Source of the DNA: Methylobacterium oxalidis
GTDB taxonomy: Bacteria > Pseudomonadota > Alphaproteobacteria > Rhizobiales > Beijerinckiaceae
Length of the DNA: 49,856 nucleotides
Direction: 5' to 3'
Assembly: GCF_007992195.1 (NCBI RefSeq)
Contig: NZ_BJZU01000007.1
Location: 1-49,856, forward strand
The position numbers and the translations under genes are program-made. The notes beneath the pieces were generated by a model. It did not search any database. It had not been told where the DNA came from and saw only the letters and a program-made list of their open reading frames with translations. Positions 26,613 through 34,480 of the stretch are shown in pieces. Position 1 is the stretch's first letter. The number at the start of each line of letters is the position of its first letter.

Positions 26613-28094
26613 ATGGCGCGCAGGCCGAAGGCTGCGGCGGCCGAGCCCGAGGCCACCGCGGGGCGCGCGGACGCGCCGAGACGCAAGGGCGGGCGCCGCA
26701 CCACGCCCTCCGTCGAGACCCTGTCCGGATTGCCGCCCGAGCGGCTGATCGGCCTGATCCTCGGCGAGACCGCGCGCAACCCCGCCTTCAAGAAGATCGT
26801 CAGTGCGGCGCTCGCAGCCCTGCAGGGACCGGAGGCGGTCGCGGCCATCGTCGACCGGCGTCTCTCGGCGCTGGAGGGCGCGCGGGGCTTCATCGACTGG
26901 CAGCGGCGGCGCGCCTTCACGGCGGACCTGAACGCCACCGTTTCGGTGATCGTCGACGAGCTCCGGCCCCTCGACGCGGTGGCCGCCCTCGACCGGCTGG
27001 TGCGCTTCCTCGACGGCGCCTCGGGCGTGCTCGCGCGGGTCGACGACAGCCTCGGCATCACCGAGGGCGTCTACGAGCGCGCGGCGGAGGCGGCGGTCGA
27101 GATCGTCGGCGCCCTGTCGGAAGGCGAGGCGGCCGGCTTCGCGGCCCGGATCCTGCCCCTCGTCGCGGGCGATCCCGACGGGCCGCTCGGGATGCTCTTC
27201 CTCGACCTGATCCCCCGCCTGCCGGACGGCGCGCTTCCCGCCCTCGACGCGGAGCTCGCGCAGGCCCTCGCCTCGATCCCCGAGGAGCCCGGCGACTGGC
27301 GCGCGGGCCGCGCGCGCGGCCGCCTCCTGCGGGCGCGCCAGGACATCGCCGACCGGCGCGGCGACGTCGACGCCTTCGTCGCGCTGGAGGAGGCGGTGGC
27401 CGGCGAGGCCGCGGACAACGTCGCGATCGCGGAGCGCCTCCTCGCCGCCGGCCGACCCGAGGAGGCTCTGGAGCGGGTCCGCCGGCCTCGGCAGCGGGGT
27501 GCGGCGCCCGTGACGCGCGAGGCGCTGATCACCGGGCGCGTCGACGCCGAGGCCCCGGTGCGGGCCCGCGCGGCCGCCGAGATCCGCATCCTCGACGCGC
27601 TCGGCCGGGGCGAGGAGGCGCAGGCCCTGCGCTGGCAGCGCTTCCACGACAGCCTCGACGCCGGGATGCTGCGCGACTACCTCGCCAAACTGCCGGATTT
27701 CGAGGACGACGAGGCGCTGCGCGCCGCCTTCGACCGGGCGACGGCCTTCCCGCAGCCCTACCGGGCGCTGACCTTCCTCATCAACTGGCCGGATCTCGAC
27801 CGGGCCGGTCGCCTCGTGCTCGACCGGGCCGGGACCTGGGAGGGCGAGCGCTACGAGGTGCTGGCACCGGCCGCCGAGGCCCTGGAGCAGGCCCGCCCGG
27901 AGGCCGCCGCCCTGCTCTACCGCCGCCTGATCGACGACATCCTCGACCGCGGCCGCAGCCAGGCCTACGCCCACGCGGCGCGCTACCTCGCCCAGCTCGA
28001 GCCGATCGATCCGGAATACGGCGCCTTTCGCGAGCGCCTGCGGCGTGACCACGGCCGCAAGCACGCCTTCTGGAGTCTCGTCGGCGGCCGCTGA
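26613..28094 (+). CDS. DUF6880-like helical repeat protein
   Basis: 493 residues from ATG 26,613. A basic, low-complexity N-terminus (about 1-35, PRRKGGRRTT) leads into an all-helical protein without membrane segments. Recognisable stretches are VETLSGLPPERLIGLILGE, then GARGFIDWQRRRAFTADL and FLDGASGVLARVDDSLG, followed by TPR-like helices (FVALEEAVAGEAADNVAIAE, LLAAGRPEEALERVRR) and a final RRDHGRKHAFWSLV. This order agrees with DUF6880 proteins of Methylobacterium and relatives, whose role is unknown. The repeats suggest a scaffold for protein interaction. The basic N-terminus could bind nucleic acid, but that is only a guess. Confidence 0.65.
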   Translation: MARRPKAAAAEPEATAGRADAPRRKGGRRTTPSVETLSGLPPERLIGLILGETARNPAFKKIVSAALAALQGPEAVAAIVDRRLSALEGARGFIDWQRRRAFTADLNATVSVIVDELRPLDAVAALDRLVRFLDGASGVLARVDDSLGITEGVYERAAEAAVEIVGALSEGEAAGFAARILPLVAGDPDGPLGMLFLDLIPRLPDGALPALDAELAQALASIPEEPGDWRAGRARGRLLRARQDIADRRGDVDAFVALEEAVAGEAADNVAIAERLLAAGRPEEALERVRRPRQRGAAPVTREALITGRVDAEAPVRARAAAEIRILDALGRGEEAQALRWQRFHDSLDAGMLRDYLAKLPDFEDDEALRAAFDRATAFPQPYRALTFLINWPDLDRAGRLVLDRAGTWEGERYEVLAPAAEALEQARPEAAALLYRRLIDDILDRGRSQAYAHAARYLAQLEPIDPEYGAFRERLRRDHGRKHAFWSLVGGR

Positions 28095-28176
28095 GGGCAG
28101 CGGCAGGCGGACGCGGACGGAACTCCGAGGGGCCGCTGAATCTTCCCCCTGCATTCAATTCTGGAGGGAAACTGAC

Positions 28177-28719
28177 ATGAAAAAACATCTTCTAGTTGCT
28201 GCCTGCGTGGCCGCCCTCGCGGTTCCCGCGGCGACGCCCAGCCTCGCCCAGTCGCTCAGCGAGAAGAGCGGCCTGAACTCGCTCGTCGGCGCGGCGCCCT
28301 CGACCGCCGACTTCGTGAAGGAGGCCGCGATCAGCGACATGTTCGAGATCCAGTCGAGCCAGCTCGCCACCGAGCGGGGCGACGACGCCACGAAGACCTA
28401 CGCCAAGCAGATGATCGAGGAGCACCAGAAGACCACCAGCGAGCTGAAGGGCCTCGTCCAGGGCGGCAAGGTGCAGGCGACGCTGCCGACGGAGCTCGAC
28501 AGCGCGCACCAGAGCAAGCTCGACAAGCTGAAGGGCCTGCAGGGCAACGACTTCAACAAGCAGTACCACAGCGACCAGGTGAAGGCGCACAAGGACGCCG
28601 TGGACCTGTTCGGCCGCTACGCGAAGAGCGGCGACAATGCCGAGCTGAAGACCTGGGCCACCAAGACCCAGCCGCATCTCGACCATCACCTGAAGATGGC
28701 GCAGGACCTCGACAAGTAG
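28177..28719 (+). CDS. DUF4142 family periplasmic protein
   Basis: 180 residues from ATG 28,177, which has a strong GGAGGGAA 7-14 bases upstream. The frame starts earlier, at 28,045, inside the previous gene, but that part is not used. The signal peptide KKHLLVAACVAALAVPAATP is cleaved near LAQ. The mature part is helical: FVKEAAISDMFEIQSSQLA, KTYAKQMIEEHQKTTSELK, FNKQYHSDQVKAHKDAVDLF, then ATKTQPHLDHHLKMAQDL. These are the conserved DUF4142 positions, including the H-x-x-H pairs of a ferritin-like bundle. Members are periplasmic and often upregulated in stress. The function is unknown. Confidence 0.85.
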   Translation: MKKHLLVAACVAALAVPAATPSLAQSLSEKSGLNSLVGAAPSTADFVKEAAISDMFEIQSSQLATERGDDATKTYAKQMIEEHQKTTSELKGLVQGGKVQATLPTELDSAHQSKLDKLKGLQGNDFNKQYHSDQVKAHKDAVDLFGRYAKSGDNAELKTWATKTQPHLDHHLKMAQDLDK

Positions 28720-28745
28720 GGGCAGCCCTCGCCCGTTCGGCGGGA

Positions 28746-28786
28746 CCGTCGTCCCGGGTCGCCCGCGGGCCGATCCGGGACGACGG
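28746..28786. terminator. Bidirectional hairpin between DUF4142 and DUF427 genes
   Basis: CCGTCGTCCCGG (28,746-28,757) pairs perfectly over 12 bases with CCGGGACGACGG (28,775-28,786). The 17-base loop is long and there is no T run, but the site lies between two converging genes and can end transcription from both sides. Confidence 0.5.
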
Positions 28787-28793
28787 GCGGTCC

Positions 28794-29153
28794 CTAACCT
28801 TCCTCGATGGCGTCGACCTTGTCCGGGTAGAAGGCGAGGTGGCCGCGGATCGCCTCGACCGCCGGGAACGGATCCTCGTAGCTCCAGACCGCGTTCGGGC
28901 GCACCGCGCCGTTGACCACGATGTCGTAGTAGCTCGCCGCCCCCTTGTAGGGGCAGTGGCTGGTGCGGGCGCTCCTGCGGAACAGCACGAACGTCGCGTC
29001 CGTGCGGGGGATGTAGAGGACGGGCAGGTAGCTCGCCTCGCTGAGCCGCAGGGCGGCCCGCGTGTCGGCGACGGCGACGCTCCCCACGCTCACCCGCACC
29101 CGGTTGGCGTGCGGCGCGATCGTGATCGGGTGGTCGGGGCCGGGTTCTCTCAT
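28794..29153 (-). CDS. DUF427 domain protein
   Basis: 119 residues. The pattern is that of DUF427: HPITIAPHANRVRVSVGSVA, then VLYIPRTDATFVLFRRSART, the hallmark SHCPYKGAASYYD, and the closing WSYEDPFPAVEAIRGHLAFY with YPDKVD. The SxCPYKG box is invariant in the family and sits in a beta-tunnel fold. A biochemical role has not been shown to my knowledge. Its ATG (29,153) overlaps the stop of the upstream methyltransferase gene as ATGA, so the two are translationally coupled. Confidence 0.9.
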   Translation of the reverse strand: MREPGPDHPITIAPHANRVRVSVGSVAVADTRAALRLSEASYLPVLYIPRTDATFVLFRRSARTSHCPYKGAASYYDIVVNGAVRPNAVWSYEDPFPAVEAIRGHLAFYPDKVDAIEEG

Positions 29154-30058
29154 CGCGGGCTCCTCTCGGCGGGGATGCTGTCGGGATCGATCTCGCGCGT
29201 GTTGAGCGCGTCCGCGAGGCGCGCCCGGGCGCTGCCGGGCTTGAGCGGCTTCTGCTGGCTCTCGTGCGGCGCCCAGCCCGAGACCCAGAGGATCTCGAAG
29301 CTCGCCCGCAGGCGCCCGTCCGGGTCGGCGAAGCGGTCGGCGTAGATCTCGGCCGCGCGCACCAGCGTCGCCCGGCGCAAGGGGGTGCGGCGGCGCTCGG
29401 TCAGGACGTTGGTGAGGCCCATCGCGCGCAGGTCCCGCATCAGGGCGAAGGGGTCGGCGTAGCGCACGGTCAGGGTCTCGGTGTCGGTGACCGGCAGGGC
29501 GAAGCCCGCCCGCTGCATCAGGCCGCCGAGGTCGCGCACCTCGGCGAAGGGCGCGACGCGCGGGCTGATCCCGTCCTCGACCTCGCTCTCGGCCGCCGCG
29601 AAGGCCTGGCGCAGCTCCGTCAGGCTGCGGCCGCCGAGGAGGCAGCCGACGAAGAGGCCGTCCGGCCGCAGGGCGCGGCGGAGCTGGACGAGGGTGCCGG
29701 GCAGGTCGTTGACGTGCTGGAGCGCGAGCAGGGAGACCGCGAGGTCGAAGCTTCCAGGGGCGAAAGGCAGCGCCTCCGGATCGCCGACCGCGCGCGCGAG
29801 CCCGTCCGGCGCCTCGGGCACGGGCGAGAGGCGCAGCACGCTTCCCGAGCGCCCGCCGGCGGCGAGGCTCAGCGCGGCGGCCGGTGTCGGCGTGGCGAGG
29901 TCGAGGGCGTCGGCGAAGCGCCGCAGCACCGCGCCGAGCCTGTCCTCCAGATCCTCGACCGCGCGCGCGAGCAGGAAGTCGGCGTAGCCGACCGTCCGGG
30001 CCCGGGCGAGGCGGCGGCGGGCGAGCCCGGTGTCGAACAGGGGAATCGGGGCATCCAT
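29150..30058 (-). CDS. SAM-dependent methyltransferase of the NDUFAF5/BioC-like group
   Basis: 302 residues from ATG 30,058; the frame continues upstream for 21 codons without family-like sequence. The N-terminus PIPLFDTGLARRRLARA, followed by GYADFLLARAVEDLEDRL, is diagnostic of the alphaproteobacterial homologues of mitochondrial NDUFAF5. The core has LPFAPGSFDLAVSLLALQHV and LRRALRPDGLFVGCLLGGRS; motif I is poorly conserved (ALSLAAGGRSG). NDUFAF5 hydroxylates an arginine of complex I subunit NDUFS7, so a role in respiratory complex I maturation is plausible by orthology. The substrate here is inferred. The stop overlaps the DUF427 start by 4 bases. Confidence 0.8.
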   Translation of the reverse strand: MDAPIPLFDTGLARRRLARARTVGYADFLLARAVEDLEDRLGAVLRRFADALDLATPTPAAALSLAAGGRSGSVLRLSPVPEAPDGLARAVGDPEALPFAPGSFDLAVSLLALQHVNDLPGTLVQLRRALRPDGLFVGCLLGGRSLTELRQAFAAAESEVEDGISPRVAPFAEVRDLGGLMQRAGFALPVTDTETLTVRYADPFALMRDLRAMGLTNVLTERRRTPLRRATLVRAAEIYADRFADPDGRLRASFEILWVSGWAPHESQQKPLKPGSARARLADALNTREIDPDSIPAERSPR

Positions 30059-30196
30059 CGGGCAGAGAATGGGGCGGTGCCCGGACGGATGCCAGCGCCC
30101 CGGGCCGGCGGCGGCATGCACGCAGCGGGACGCTCCGGACCCATTCGCGCTGCCGGAGGTTTAATCCAGCCGCCGCAATCACGCTTGCGCGAGGTC

Positions 30197-30221
30197 GGAA
30201 CGGCGCGGGGGTGGAGCCGTT
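30197..30221 (+). promoter_or_regulatory. EcfG-type general stress promoter
   Basis: GGAAC at 30,197-30,201 and CGTT at 30,218-30,221 are separated by exactly 16 bases, matching the consensus GGAAC-N16/17-CGTT of EcfG sigma factors, which PhyR controls in Methylobacterium. It lies 31 bases before the start of the glycine-zipper protein gene, the expected distance. Confidence 0.65.
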
Positions 30222-30251
30222 CTCGCTCCACCGCAATCGGAGTATCCAGCC

Positions 30252-30482
30252 ATGAAGCGCATCGTCCTCGGAGCCGCGATGGTCCTCTCGGCCCTGTCAC
30301 TCAGCAGCACGGCCGAGGCCAAGGGCTGCATCAAGGGCGCCGTCGTCGGCGGCGTCGCCGGCCACATGGCCGGGCACGGCGTCGCCGGTGCGGCTGCGGG
30401 CTGCGCCATCGGCCGGCACCGCGCCAACAAGGCGGACCGCCGGAACAACGCGGGCCAGCAGCCCGGCCAGACGGCGCAGTAG
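30252..30482 (+). CDS. Small secreted glycine-zipper protein
   Basis: 76 residues from ATG 30,252; GGAG is at 30,239-30,242, 9 bases before it. The N-terminus MKRIVLGAAMVLSALSLSST is a signal peptide ending near AEA. The centre GAVVGGVAGHMAGHGVAGAA has regularly spaced glycines (GxxxG), as in glycine-zipper proteins that insert in or associate with membranes, followed by GCAIGRHRANKADRR and a Gln-rich tail. Two cysteines (GCIKG, GCAIG) bracket the zipper. It has an EcfG-type promoter, so it is probably induced in general stress. The function is unknown, most likely envelope-related. Confidence 0.75.
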   Translation: MKRIVLGAAMVLSALSLSSTAEAKGCIKGAVVGGVAGHMAGHGVAGAAAGCAIGRHRANKADRRNNAGQQPGQTAQ

Positions 30483-30489
30483 GGGCCGC

Positions 30490-31254
30490 TTGCGGGCGCC
30501 GCTCCCCCGCGCGGCGCCCGCCCTCCGGGCGCTGCTGCGCGGCGCGCTCGGCCTCGTCTACCCGCCGAGTTGTGCCGCCTGCGGTGCCGCCACCGCCGAT
30601 CCCGGCGCGCTCTGCCCCGCCTGCTGGGCTTCCCTGCGCCTGATCGAGGCGCCGCTGTGCCCGCGCTACGGCACGCCCTTCGCCCTCGATCTCGGCATCG
30701 GCCCGCTCCTCTCGCCCCGCGCCATCGCGGAGCCGCCCGTCTTCGGCCGGGCGCGAGCGGTCGCCCTCTACGACGGGACGGCGCGCGACCTCGTCCACCG
30801 CCTCAAGTACGAGGATCGTCTCGACCTCGCCGTACCGATGGCCCGGATGATGGCGGCGCGCGGCCGGGAACTCCTGGCCGAGGCGGATTGCGTCGTGCCG
30901 GTGCCGCTGCACCGCTGGCGCCTGTTCCGGCGCCGCTTCAACCAGGCCGCGCTGCTCGCCCGCCCGGTCGCGCACGCGGCGAGCCTACCCTTCGAGCCCG
31001 GCGCGCTGAAGCGGGTGCGGGCGACGCGCCAGCAGGTGGGCCTCAGCCGGGCCGGCCGCGCCGCCAACCTCCAGGGCGCCTTCCGGGTGCCGGAGGCCGG
31101 CCGCGCCCGGCTGCAGGGCCGGCGGGTCCTCCTCGTGGACGACGTCGCCACGACGGGAGCCACGGCGAACGCCGCGGCGCGCGCCCTGCTGCGGGGCGGG
31201 GCCGCCTCCGTCGACCTCCTCACCTTCGCCCTCGTCGCGCAGGACCCGCTCTGA
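30490..31254 (+). CDS. comF: ComF family phosphoribosyltransferase-like protein
   Basis: 254 residues from TTG 30,490, 7 bases after the previous stop, with AGGGG just upstream. The frame is open from 30,388, inside the preceding gene, where no protein-like sequence is seen. Two zinc-ribbon cysteine pairs open the protein (PPSCAACGAATADPGALCPACW). The phosphoribosyltransferase domain follows: LVHRLKYEDRLDLAVPMA, CVVPVPLHRWRLFRRRFNQA, then QVGLSRAGRAANLQGAF and the PRPP loop VLLVDDVATTGATAN. ComF is part of natural transformation in competent bacteria. In many others it is a single gene near housekeeping genes, with no shown reaction, so competence is only a possibility here. Confidence 0.85.
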   Translation: MRAPLPRAAPALRALLRGALGLVYPPSCAACGAATADPGALCPACWASLRLIEAPLCPRYGTPFALDLGIGPLLSPRAIAEPPVFGRARAVALYDGTARDLVHRLKYEDRLDLAVPMARMMAARGRELLAEADCVVPVPLHRWRLFRRRFNQAALLARPVAHAASLPFEPGALKRVRATRQQVGLSRAGRAANLQGAFRVPEAGRARLQGRRVLLVDDVATTGATANAAARALLRGGAASVDLLTFALVAQDPL

Positions 31255-31562
31255 CGGGGACCGGACGGTCGCCGTCGCCGCGACGGAACGGATCGGCCGC
31301 ATCCCCGTTTCTCGGCCCGTCCGCTCCCGGATCGGCACGCCGGCTCACGGGGTTCCGACCCGTAGAAGCGCGCCTACCCGCACCATAACGGCAGTCTATC
31401 TCGCGAGGACTGCGCCCGAATTGCCGTGCGTGCAACAAATTCAGCGCCCGATTTCCGAAAAACCATAAGAAAAACTTCGGAACGGTATCTGACGGTCGTG
31501 CATTTCTGGCCGCGAATATCGAGGCATCAGCCAGATATCGAATGCCAATTCGGAGGAAAACC
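31255..31562. other. Leader and promoter region of the repeat-protein genes
   Basis: 308 bases. The left part is GC-rich and holds the EcfG-like pair described separately at 31,285-31,309. The right part is AT-richer (around 31,420-31,530), with a second GGAAC at 31,479-31,483 that lacks a matching CGTT. The ribosome binding site CGGAGGAAAA lies at 31,551-31,560 before ATG 31,563. Confidence 0.4.
31285..31309 (+). promoter_or_regulatory. Candidate EcfG-type promoter upstream of repeat-protein genes
   Basis: GGAAC at 31,285-31,289 and CGTT at 31,306-31,309 are 16 bases apart, an exact consensus match. However, the next start codon is about 250 bases away (31,563), so it would give a long leader. 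It lies right after comF. It could be a chance match in GC-rich sequence. Confidence 0.4.
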
Positions 31563-31973
31563 ATGTTGCTGAAGCAGATTCGCGTCGCCGCGCTGGCGAC
31601 CACCTTCGTCGTGGGCGGTGCCGCGCTGGCCCTCGCCCAGTCGAGCTCGACCGTCGGCACCGGCGGTTCCTCGGCCGGCGGCGGCACCAGCTCCTCGACC
31701 GTGGGCACGGGCGGCTCGTCCGCCGGCTCCGGCAGCGGCTCGGGCTCCTCCTCGACGCTCGGCACGGGCGGCTCCTCGGCCGGCAGCGGCACCAGCTCGT
31801 CCACGGTGGGCACCGGCGGCTCCTCGGCGGGCAACACCACCGGCTCGACGGTGGGCACGGGCGGCTCGTCGGCCGGCTCGAAGGACAGCGGCATGAAGGA
31901 CGGCCCCGGCAAGTCGGGCGAGCACGGCAAGGCCGGCGAGCACGGCCAGCACAAGGGTCTCGACAAGCGCTGA
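31563..31973 (+). CDS. Secreted TVGTGG-repeat protein 1
   Basis: 136 residues from ATG 31,563 (GGAGG at 31,552-31,556). The signal peptide MLLKQIRVAALATTFVVGGA is cleaved near ALAQ. The mature part is five tandem copies of about 15-20 residues, each built on SSTVGTGGSSAG with variable Gly/Ser linkers, then a charged tail with SGMKDGPGKSG and EHGKAGEHGQHKGLDKR. It is almost pure Gly/Ser/Thr/Ala, so a flexible or beta-rich extracellular filament or envelope protein is likely. The DNA repeats too (about 31,645-31,880). Two similar genes follow directly. The family is not known to me. Confidence 0.7.
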   Translation: MLLKQIRVAALATTFVVGGAALALAQSSSTVGTGGSSAGGGTSSSTVGTGGSSAGSGSGSGSSSTLGTGGSSAGSGTSSSTVGTGGSSAGNTTGSTVGTGGSSAGSKDSGMKDGPGKSGEHGKAGEHGQHKGLDKR

Positions 31974-32079
31974 GCCCGATCCCGTGCGGGCGGCCCCGGT
32001 GCCGCCCAGCTCCCGCGCCCGGGCACGCCGCGAGGCGGCGCCCGGGACGCCATCCAGGCAGACGCTCAGGGAGACCTCC

Positions 32080-32460
32080 ATGTCGCGCTTCAGCTTCCCC
32101 AGCCTCCTGCTGCCGGCCTTCGGCGCCGCGGCCCTCACGGGCGCGGTGGCGGCGGGCTACGCGCAGACCAGCACCGTCACGGCCGGACCCGGAGGCGTGT
32201 CGGGCGGCACCACCGCCACCAACAGCGAGGGCAAGCCCTGCCGCGTGGTGGAGGAGCGCTCGAAGGGCGACGGCGGCGTGACGAGTTCCGTCACGGCCGG
32301 TCCGGGAGGCGCCACGAGCTCCAGCACCGGCCCGAACTCGGTCACCGTCCGCTCCGGCGACGGCCGCACCAGCTCGTCGGTGAGCACCAGCGGCAACGGC
32401 TCGGCCGTGGTCGCGGGCTCCGGCGACTGCGTCGTCACCCGCAACCCCGACAAGAAGTGA
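32080..32460 (+). CDS. Secreted Gly/Ser/Thr-rich protein 2
   Basis: 126 residues from ATG 32,080, with AGGGAGA about 7 bases upstream. The signal peptide runs through FPSLLLPAFGAAALTGAVAA and ends near GYAQ. The mature part contains two copies of a TVTAGPGG motif (STVTAGPGGVSGG, SSVTAGPGGATSS), the segment GKPCRVVEERSKGDG and the end GSGDCVVTRNPDKK. Only two cysteines are present, spaced to form one possible disulphide. It lies between two TVGTGG-type genes in the same direction, and the last base of its stop is 8 bases before the next ATG. It is probably co-transcribed with both. Confidence 0.7.
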   Translation: MSRFSFPSLLLPAFGAAALTGAVAAGYAQTSTVTAGPGGVSGGTTATNSEGKPCRVVEERSKGDGGVTSSVTAGPGGATSSSTGPNSVTVRSGDGRTSSSVSTSGNGSAVVAGSGDCVVTRNPDKK

Positions 32461-32468
32461 GAGGCTCG

Positions 32469-32882
32469 ATGCTCCGCCTGATCCTTCCCCTGGCGCTCTG
32501 CGCCACCTTCCTCGCGGGCTCCGCCCTCGCGCAGACGAGCGCCACCGGCGGCAGCGCCGGCTCGGCGGCCGCTGGCGGCACCTCGGCCTCGACGGTCGGC
32601 ACCGGCGGCACCTCGACGGGCGCGGACGGGCGAACCGGCTCCTCCCTCGCCACCGGGGGCGCCGCCGCAGGCGACAAGGCCAAGAGCCGCTCGAACGTGA
32701 ACGAGACCGGGCAGGGCCTCAACGGACAGTCCAAGGCGATGGCCCACGACGGCGGCACCTTCTCGAAATCGCAGACCAAGACCAAGGTGCGCGACGGCGA
32801 GTCGGTGGAATCGCGGACGAAGACGATGTCGCACGAGCCCGGCGAGAAGCCGGTGAAGTCGACCACGACGACGGGCCGCTAA
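32469..32882 (+). CDS. Secreted TVGTGG-repeat protein 3
   Basis: 137 residues from ATG 32,469; GAGAGG is in the 8-base gap before it, overlapping the previous stop. An in-frame GTG at 32,457 has no ribosome binding site. The signal peptide LRLILPLALCATFLAGSALA ends near AQTS. The mature part shares ASTVGTGGTSTGADG with protein 1 and continues with Gly/Ala/Ser runs and a Lys/Thr/Ser-rich tail (SKSQTKTKVRDG, SRTKTMSHEPG). The tail is charged and probably disordered. It is followed by a strong terminator, which closes the three-gene cluster. Confidence 0.7.
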   Translation: MLRLILPLALCATFLAGSALAQTSATGGSAGSAAAGGTSASTVGTGGTSTGADGRTGSSLATGGAAAGDKAKSRSNVNETGQGLNGQSKAMAHDGGTFSKSQTKTKVRDGESVESRTKTMSHEPGEKPVKSTTTTGR

Positions 32883-32936
32883 ACACCGGCCGATCGCCCG
32901 ACCGGATGCCCTCCGGTCCGCCGGAGGGCGGGGGCG

Positions 32937-32972
32937 GAGCCCGGACCGCGCGAGGTCCGGGCTCTTGTTGCG
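32937..32972 (+). terminator. Intrinsic terminator closing the repeat-protein cluster
   Basis: A perfect 11-base-pair stem, GAGCCCGGACC (32,937-32,947) and GGTCCGGGCTC (32,954-32,964), with loop GCGCGA, is followed by TTGTTGCG. It lies 55 bases after the third repeat-protein gene, before the converging zwf gene. Confidence 0.75.
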
Positions 32973-33001
32973 TCGGCGCGGGTCTTCGAGACAGGTGCGC
33001 G

Positions 33002-34480
33002 TCAGCGCAGGTCCTCATGCCACGTGCGCCCGTCGCGCTCGATCAGGGCAATCGCGGCGGTCGGCCCCCAGGAGCCCGCGGCGTAGGGGCGGGGCGCCTC
33101 GGGCCGGTCGGCCCAGGCCTTCAGGAGCGAGTCCGCCCAGGCCCAGGCGACCTCGACCTCGTCGCGGCGCATGAACAGCGTCGGGTTGCCGCGCACCACA
33201 TCCATCAGCAGGCGCTCGTAGGCGTCGGGGTAGCGCTGCTTGAAGGTCTCCTCGAAGGAGATGTCGAGGCCGGTCGGCCGCAGGCGCATGCCGCCGGGGC
33301 CCGGATCCTTGGTCATCACCTCGAGCTTCATGCCCTCCTGCGGCTGCAGGCGGATGACGAGCCGGTTCGGCTCCCGCCCGAAGGATTCCTCGGGGAAGAT
33401 CGAGAAGGGCGAGGCGCGGAACTGCACCACGATCTCGGACATCTTCTGCGGCAGGCGCTTGCCCGTGCGCAGGTAGAAGGGCACGCCCGCCCAGCGCCAG
33501 GACTGCACCTCGAGCTTGAGCGCCACGAAGGTCTCGGTCCGGCTCTGCGACCCGGGACCGAGATCGGTGAGGTAGCCTTCCACCGGCTTGCCCTCGACGG
33601 CGCCCGCCGCGTACTGGCCGCGCACGGTGACGTGCTGGACGTCGTTCACCGTGATGGGCTTCAGGGCGCGGAGCACCTTCAGCTTCTCGTCGCGCACGGA
33701 GTTCGCGTCGAGGTTGAGCGGGCTCTCCATGGCGGTGAGGCAGAGGAGCTGCAGGAGGTGGTTCTGCACCATGTCCCGCAGGGCGCCCGAGGTGTCGTAG
33801 TAGCCGGCCCGGCCCTCGACGCCCACCGTCTCGCCCACCGTGATCTGCACGTGGTCGATCACGTCGGCGGTCCAGAGCCGCTCGAAGATGGTGTTGGCGA
33901 AGCGCAGCGCCAGCAGGTTCTGGACCGTCTCCTTGCCCAGATAGTGGTCGATCCGGAAGATCTGCTCCTCGGGGAAGACCTCGCCGACCGCGTCGTTGAT
34001 GGCGCGGGCCGATTTCAGGTCCTTGCCGATCGGCTTCTCCAGCACGACGCGGCTCTTCTCGCCGATGAGCCCGTGGCGCGCGAGGTTCCGGCAGATCGCG
34101 CCGTAGAGGTCGGGCGAGGTGGCCAGGTAGTAGGGACGCACCTGGTCCGGCCGCTCGGCGAGCTTCTCCGCGAGGGCCTCCCAGCCGTCCTCGCCCGCGC
34201 CGTCCACCGCGACGTAGCCGAGATGGTCGACGAAGGCCGACAGCGCCTCCTCGGTGAGGTCGTGGCCCGGCACGAAGCGCTTGAGGGCGTCCCGCGCCCG
34301 CTCGCGGAACTGGTCACCCGTGATCTCGGAGCGCGACGCGCCGATGATGCGGCTCGTCGGCGGGATCTGCCCGTCCTTGTAGCGGTAGTAGAGGGCCGGC
34401 AGGAGCTTGCGGGTGGTGAGGTCGCCGGTGGCGCCGAACACGACGCAGTCGAAGGAGGCGACGGGGATGATGGTGGCCAA
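33002..34480 (-). CDS. zwf: Glucose-6-phosphate 1-dehydrogenase (first copy)
   Basis: 492 residues, the normal length, from TTG 34,480; GGGAG lies 6 bases upstream. The enzyme oxidises glucose 6-phosphate to 6-phosphogluconolactone with NADP+ in the pentose phosphate and Entner-Doudoroff routes. The dinucleotide loop VFGATGDLTTRKL is at the N-terminus. The signature RIDHYLGKETVQNL holds the catalytic His and substrate Lys, and VIDHVQITVGE, YYDTSGALRDMVQNHLLQL and the YLRTGKRLPQKM segment follow. It is one of two different G6PDH genes in this window. The frame stays open upstream to 34,984 through an immunity-like segment, so an abnormal 660-residue fusion is possible. A TATAAT at 34,555-34,550 is a candidate -10 element. 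Confidence 0.93.
   Translation of the reverse strand: MATIIPVASFDCVVFGATGDLTTRKLLPALYYRYKDGQIPPTSRIIGASRSEITGDQFRERARDALKRFVPGHDLTEEALSAFVDHLGYVAVDGAGEDGWEALAEKLAERPDQVRPYYLATSPDLYGAICRNLARHGLIGEKSRVVLEKPIGKDLKSARAINDAVGEVFPEEQIFRIDHYLGKETVQNLLALRFANTIFERLWTADVIDHVQITVGETVGVEGRAGYYDTSGALRDMVQNHLLQLLCLTAMESPLNLDANSVRDEKLKVLRALKPITVNDVQHVTVRGQYAAGAVEGKPVEGYLTDLGPGSQSRTETFVALKLEVQSWRWAGVPFYLRTGKRLPQKMSEIVVQFRASPFSIFPEESFGREPNRLVIRLQPQEGMKLEVMTKDPGPGGMRLRPTGLDISFEETFKQRYPDAYERLLMDVVRGNPTLFMRRDEVEVAWAWADSLLKAWADRPEAPRPYAAGSWGPTAAIALIERDGRTWHEDLR

Noticed and set aside
31479..31503. Second EcfG box close to the first repeat-protein gene
   Set aside because: GGAAC is there but the position 16 bases on reads GCAT.
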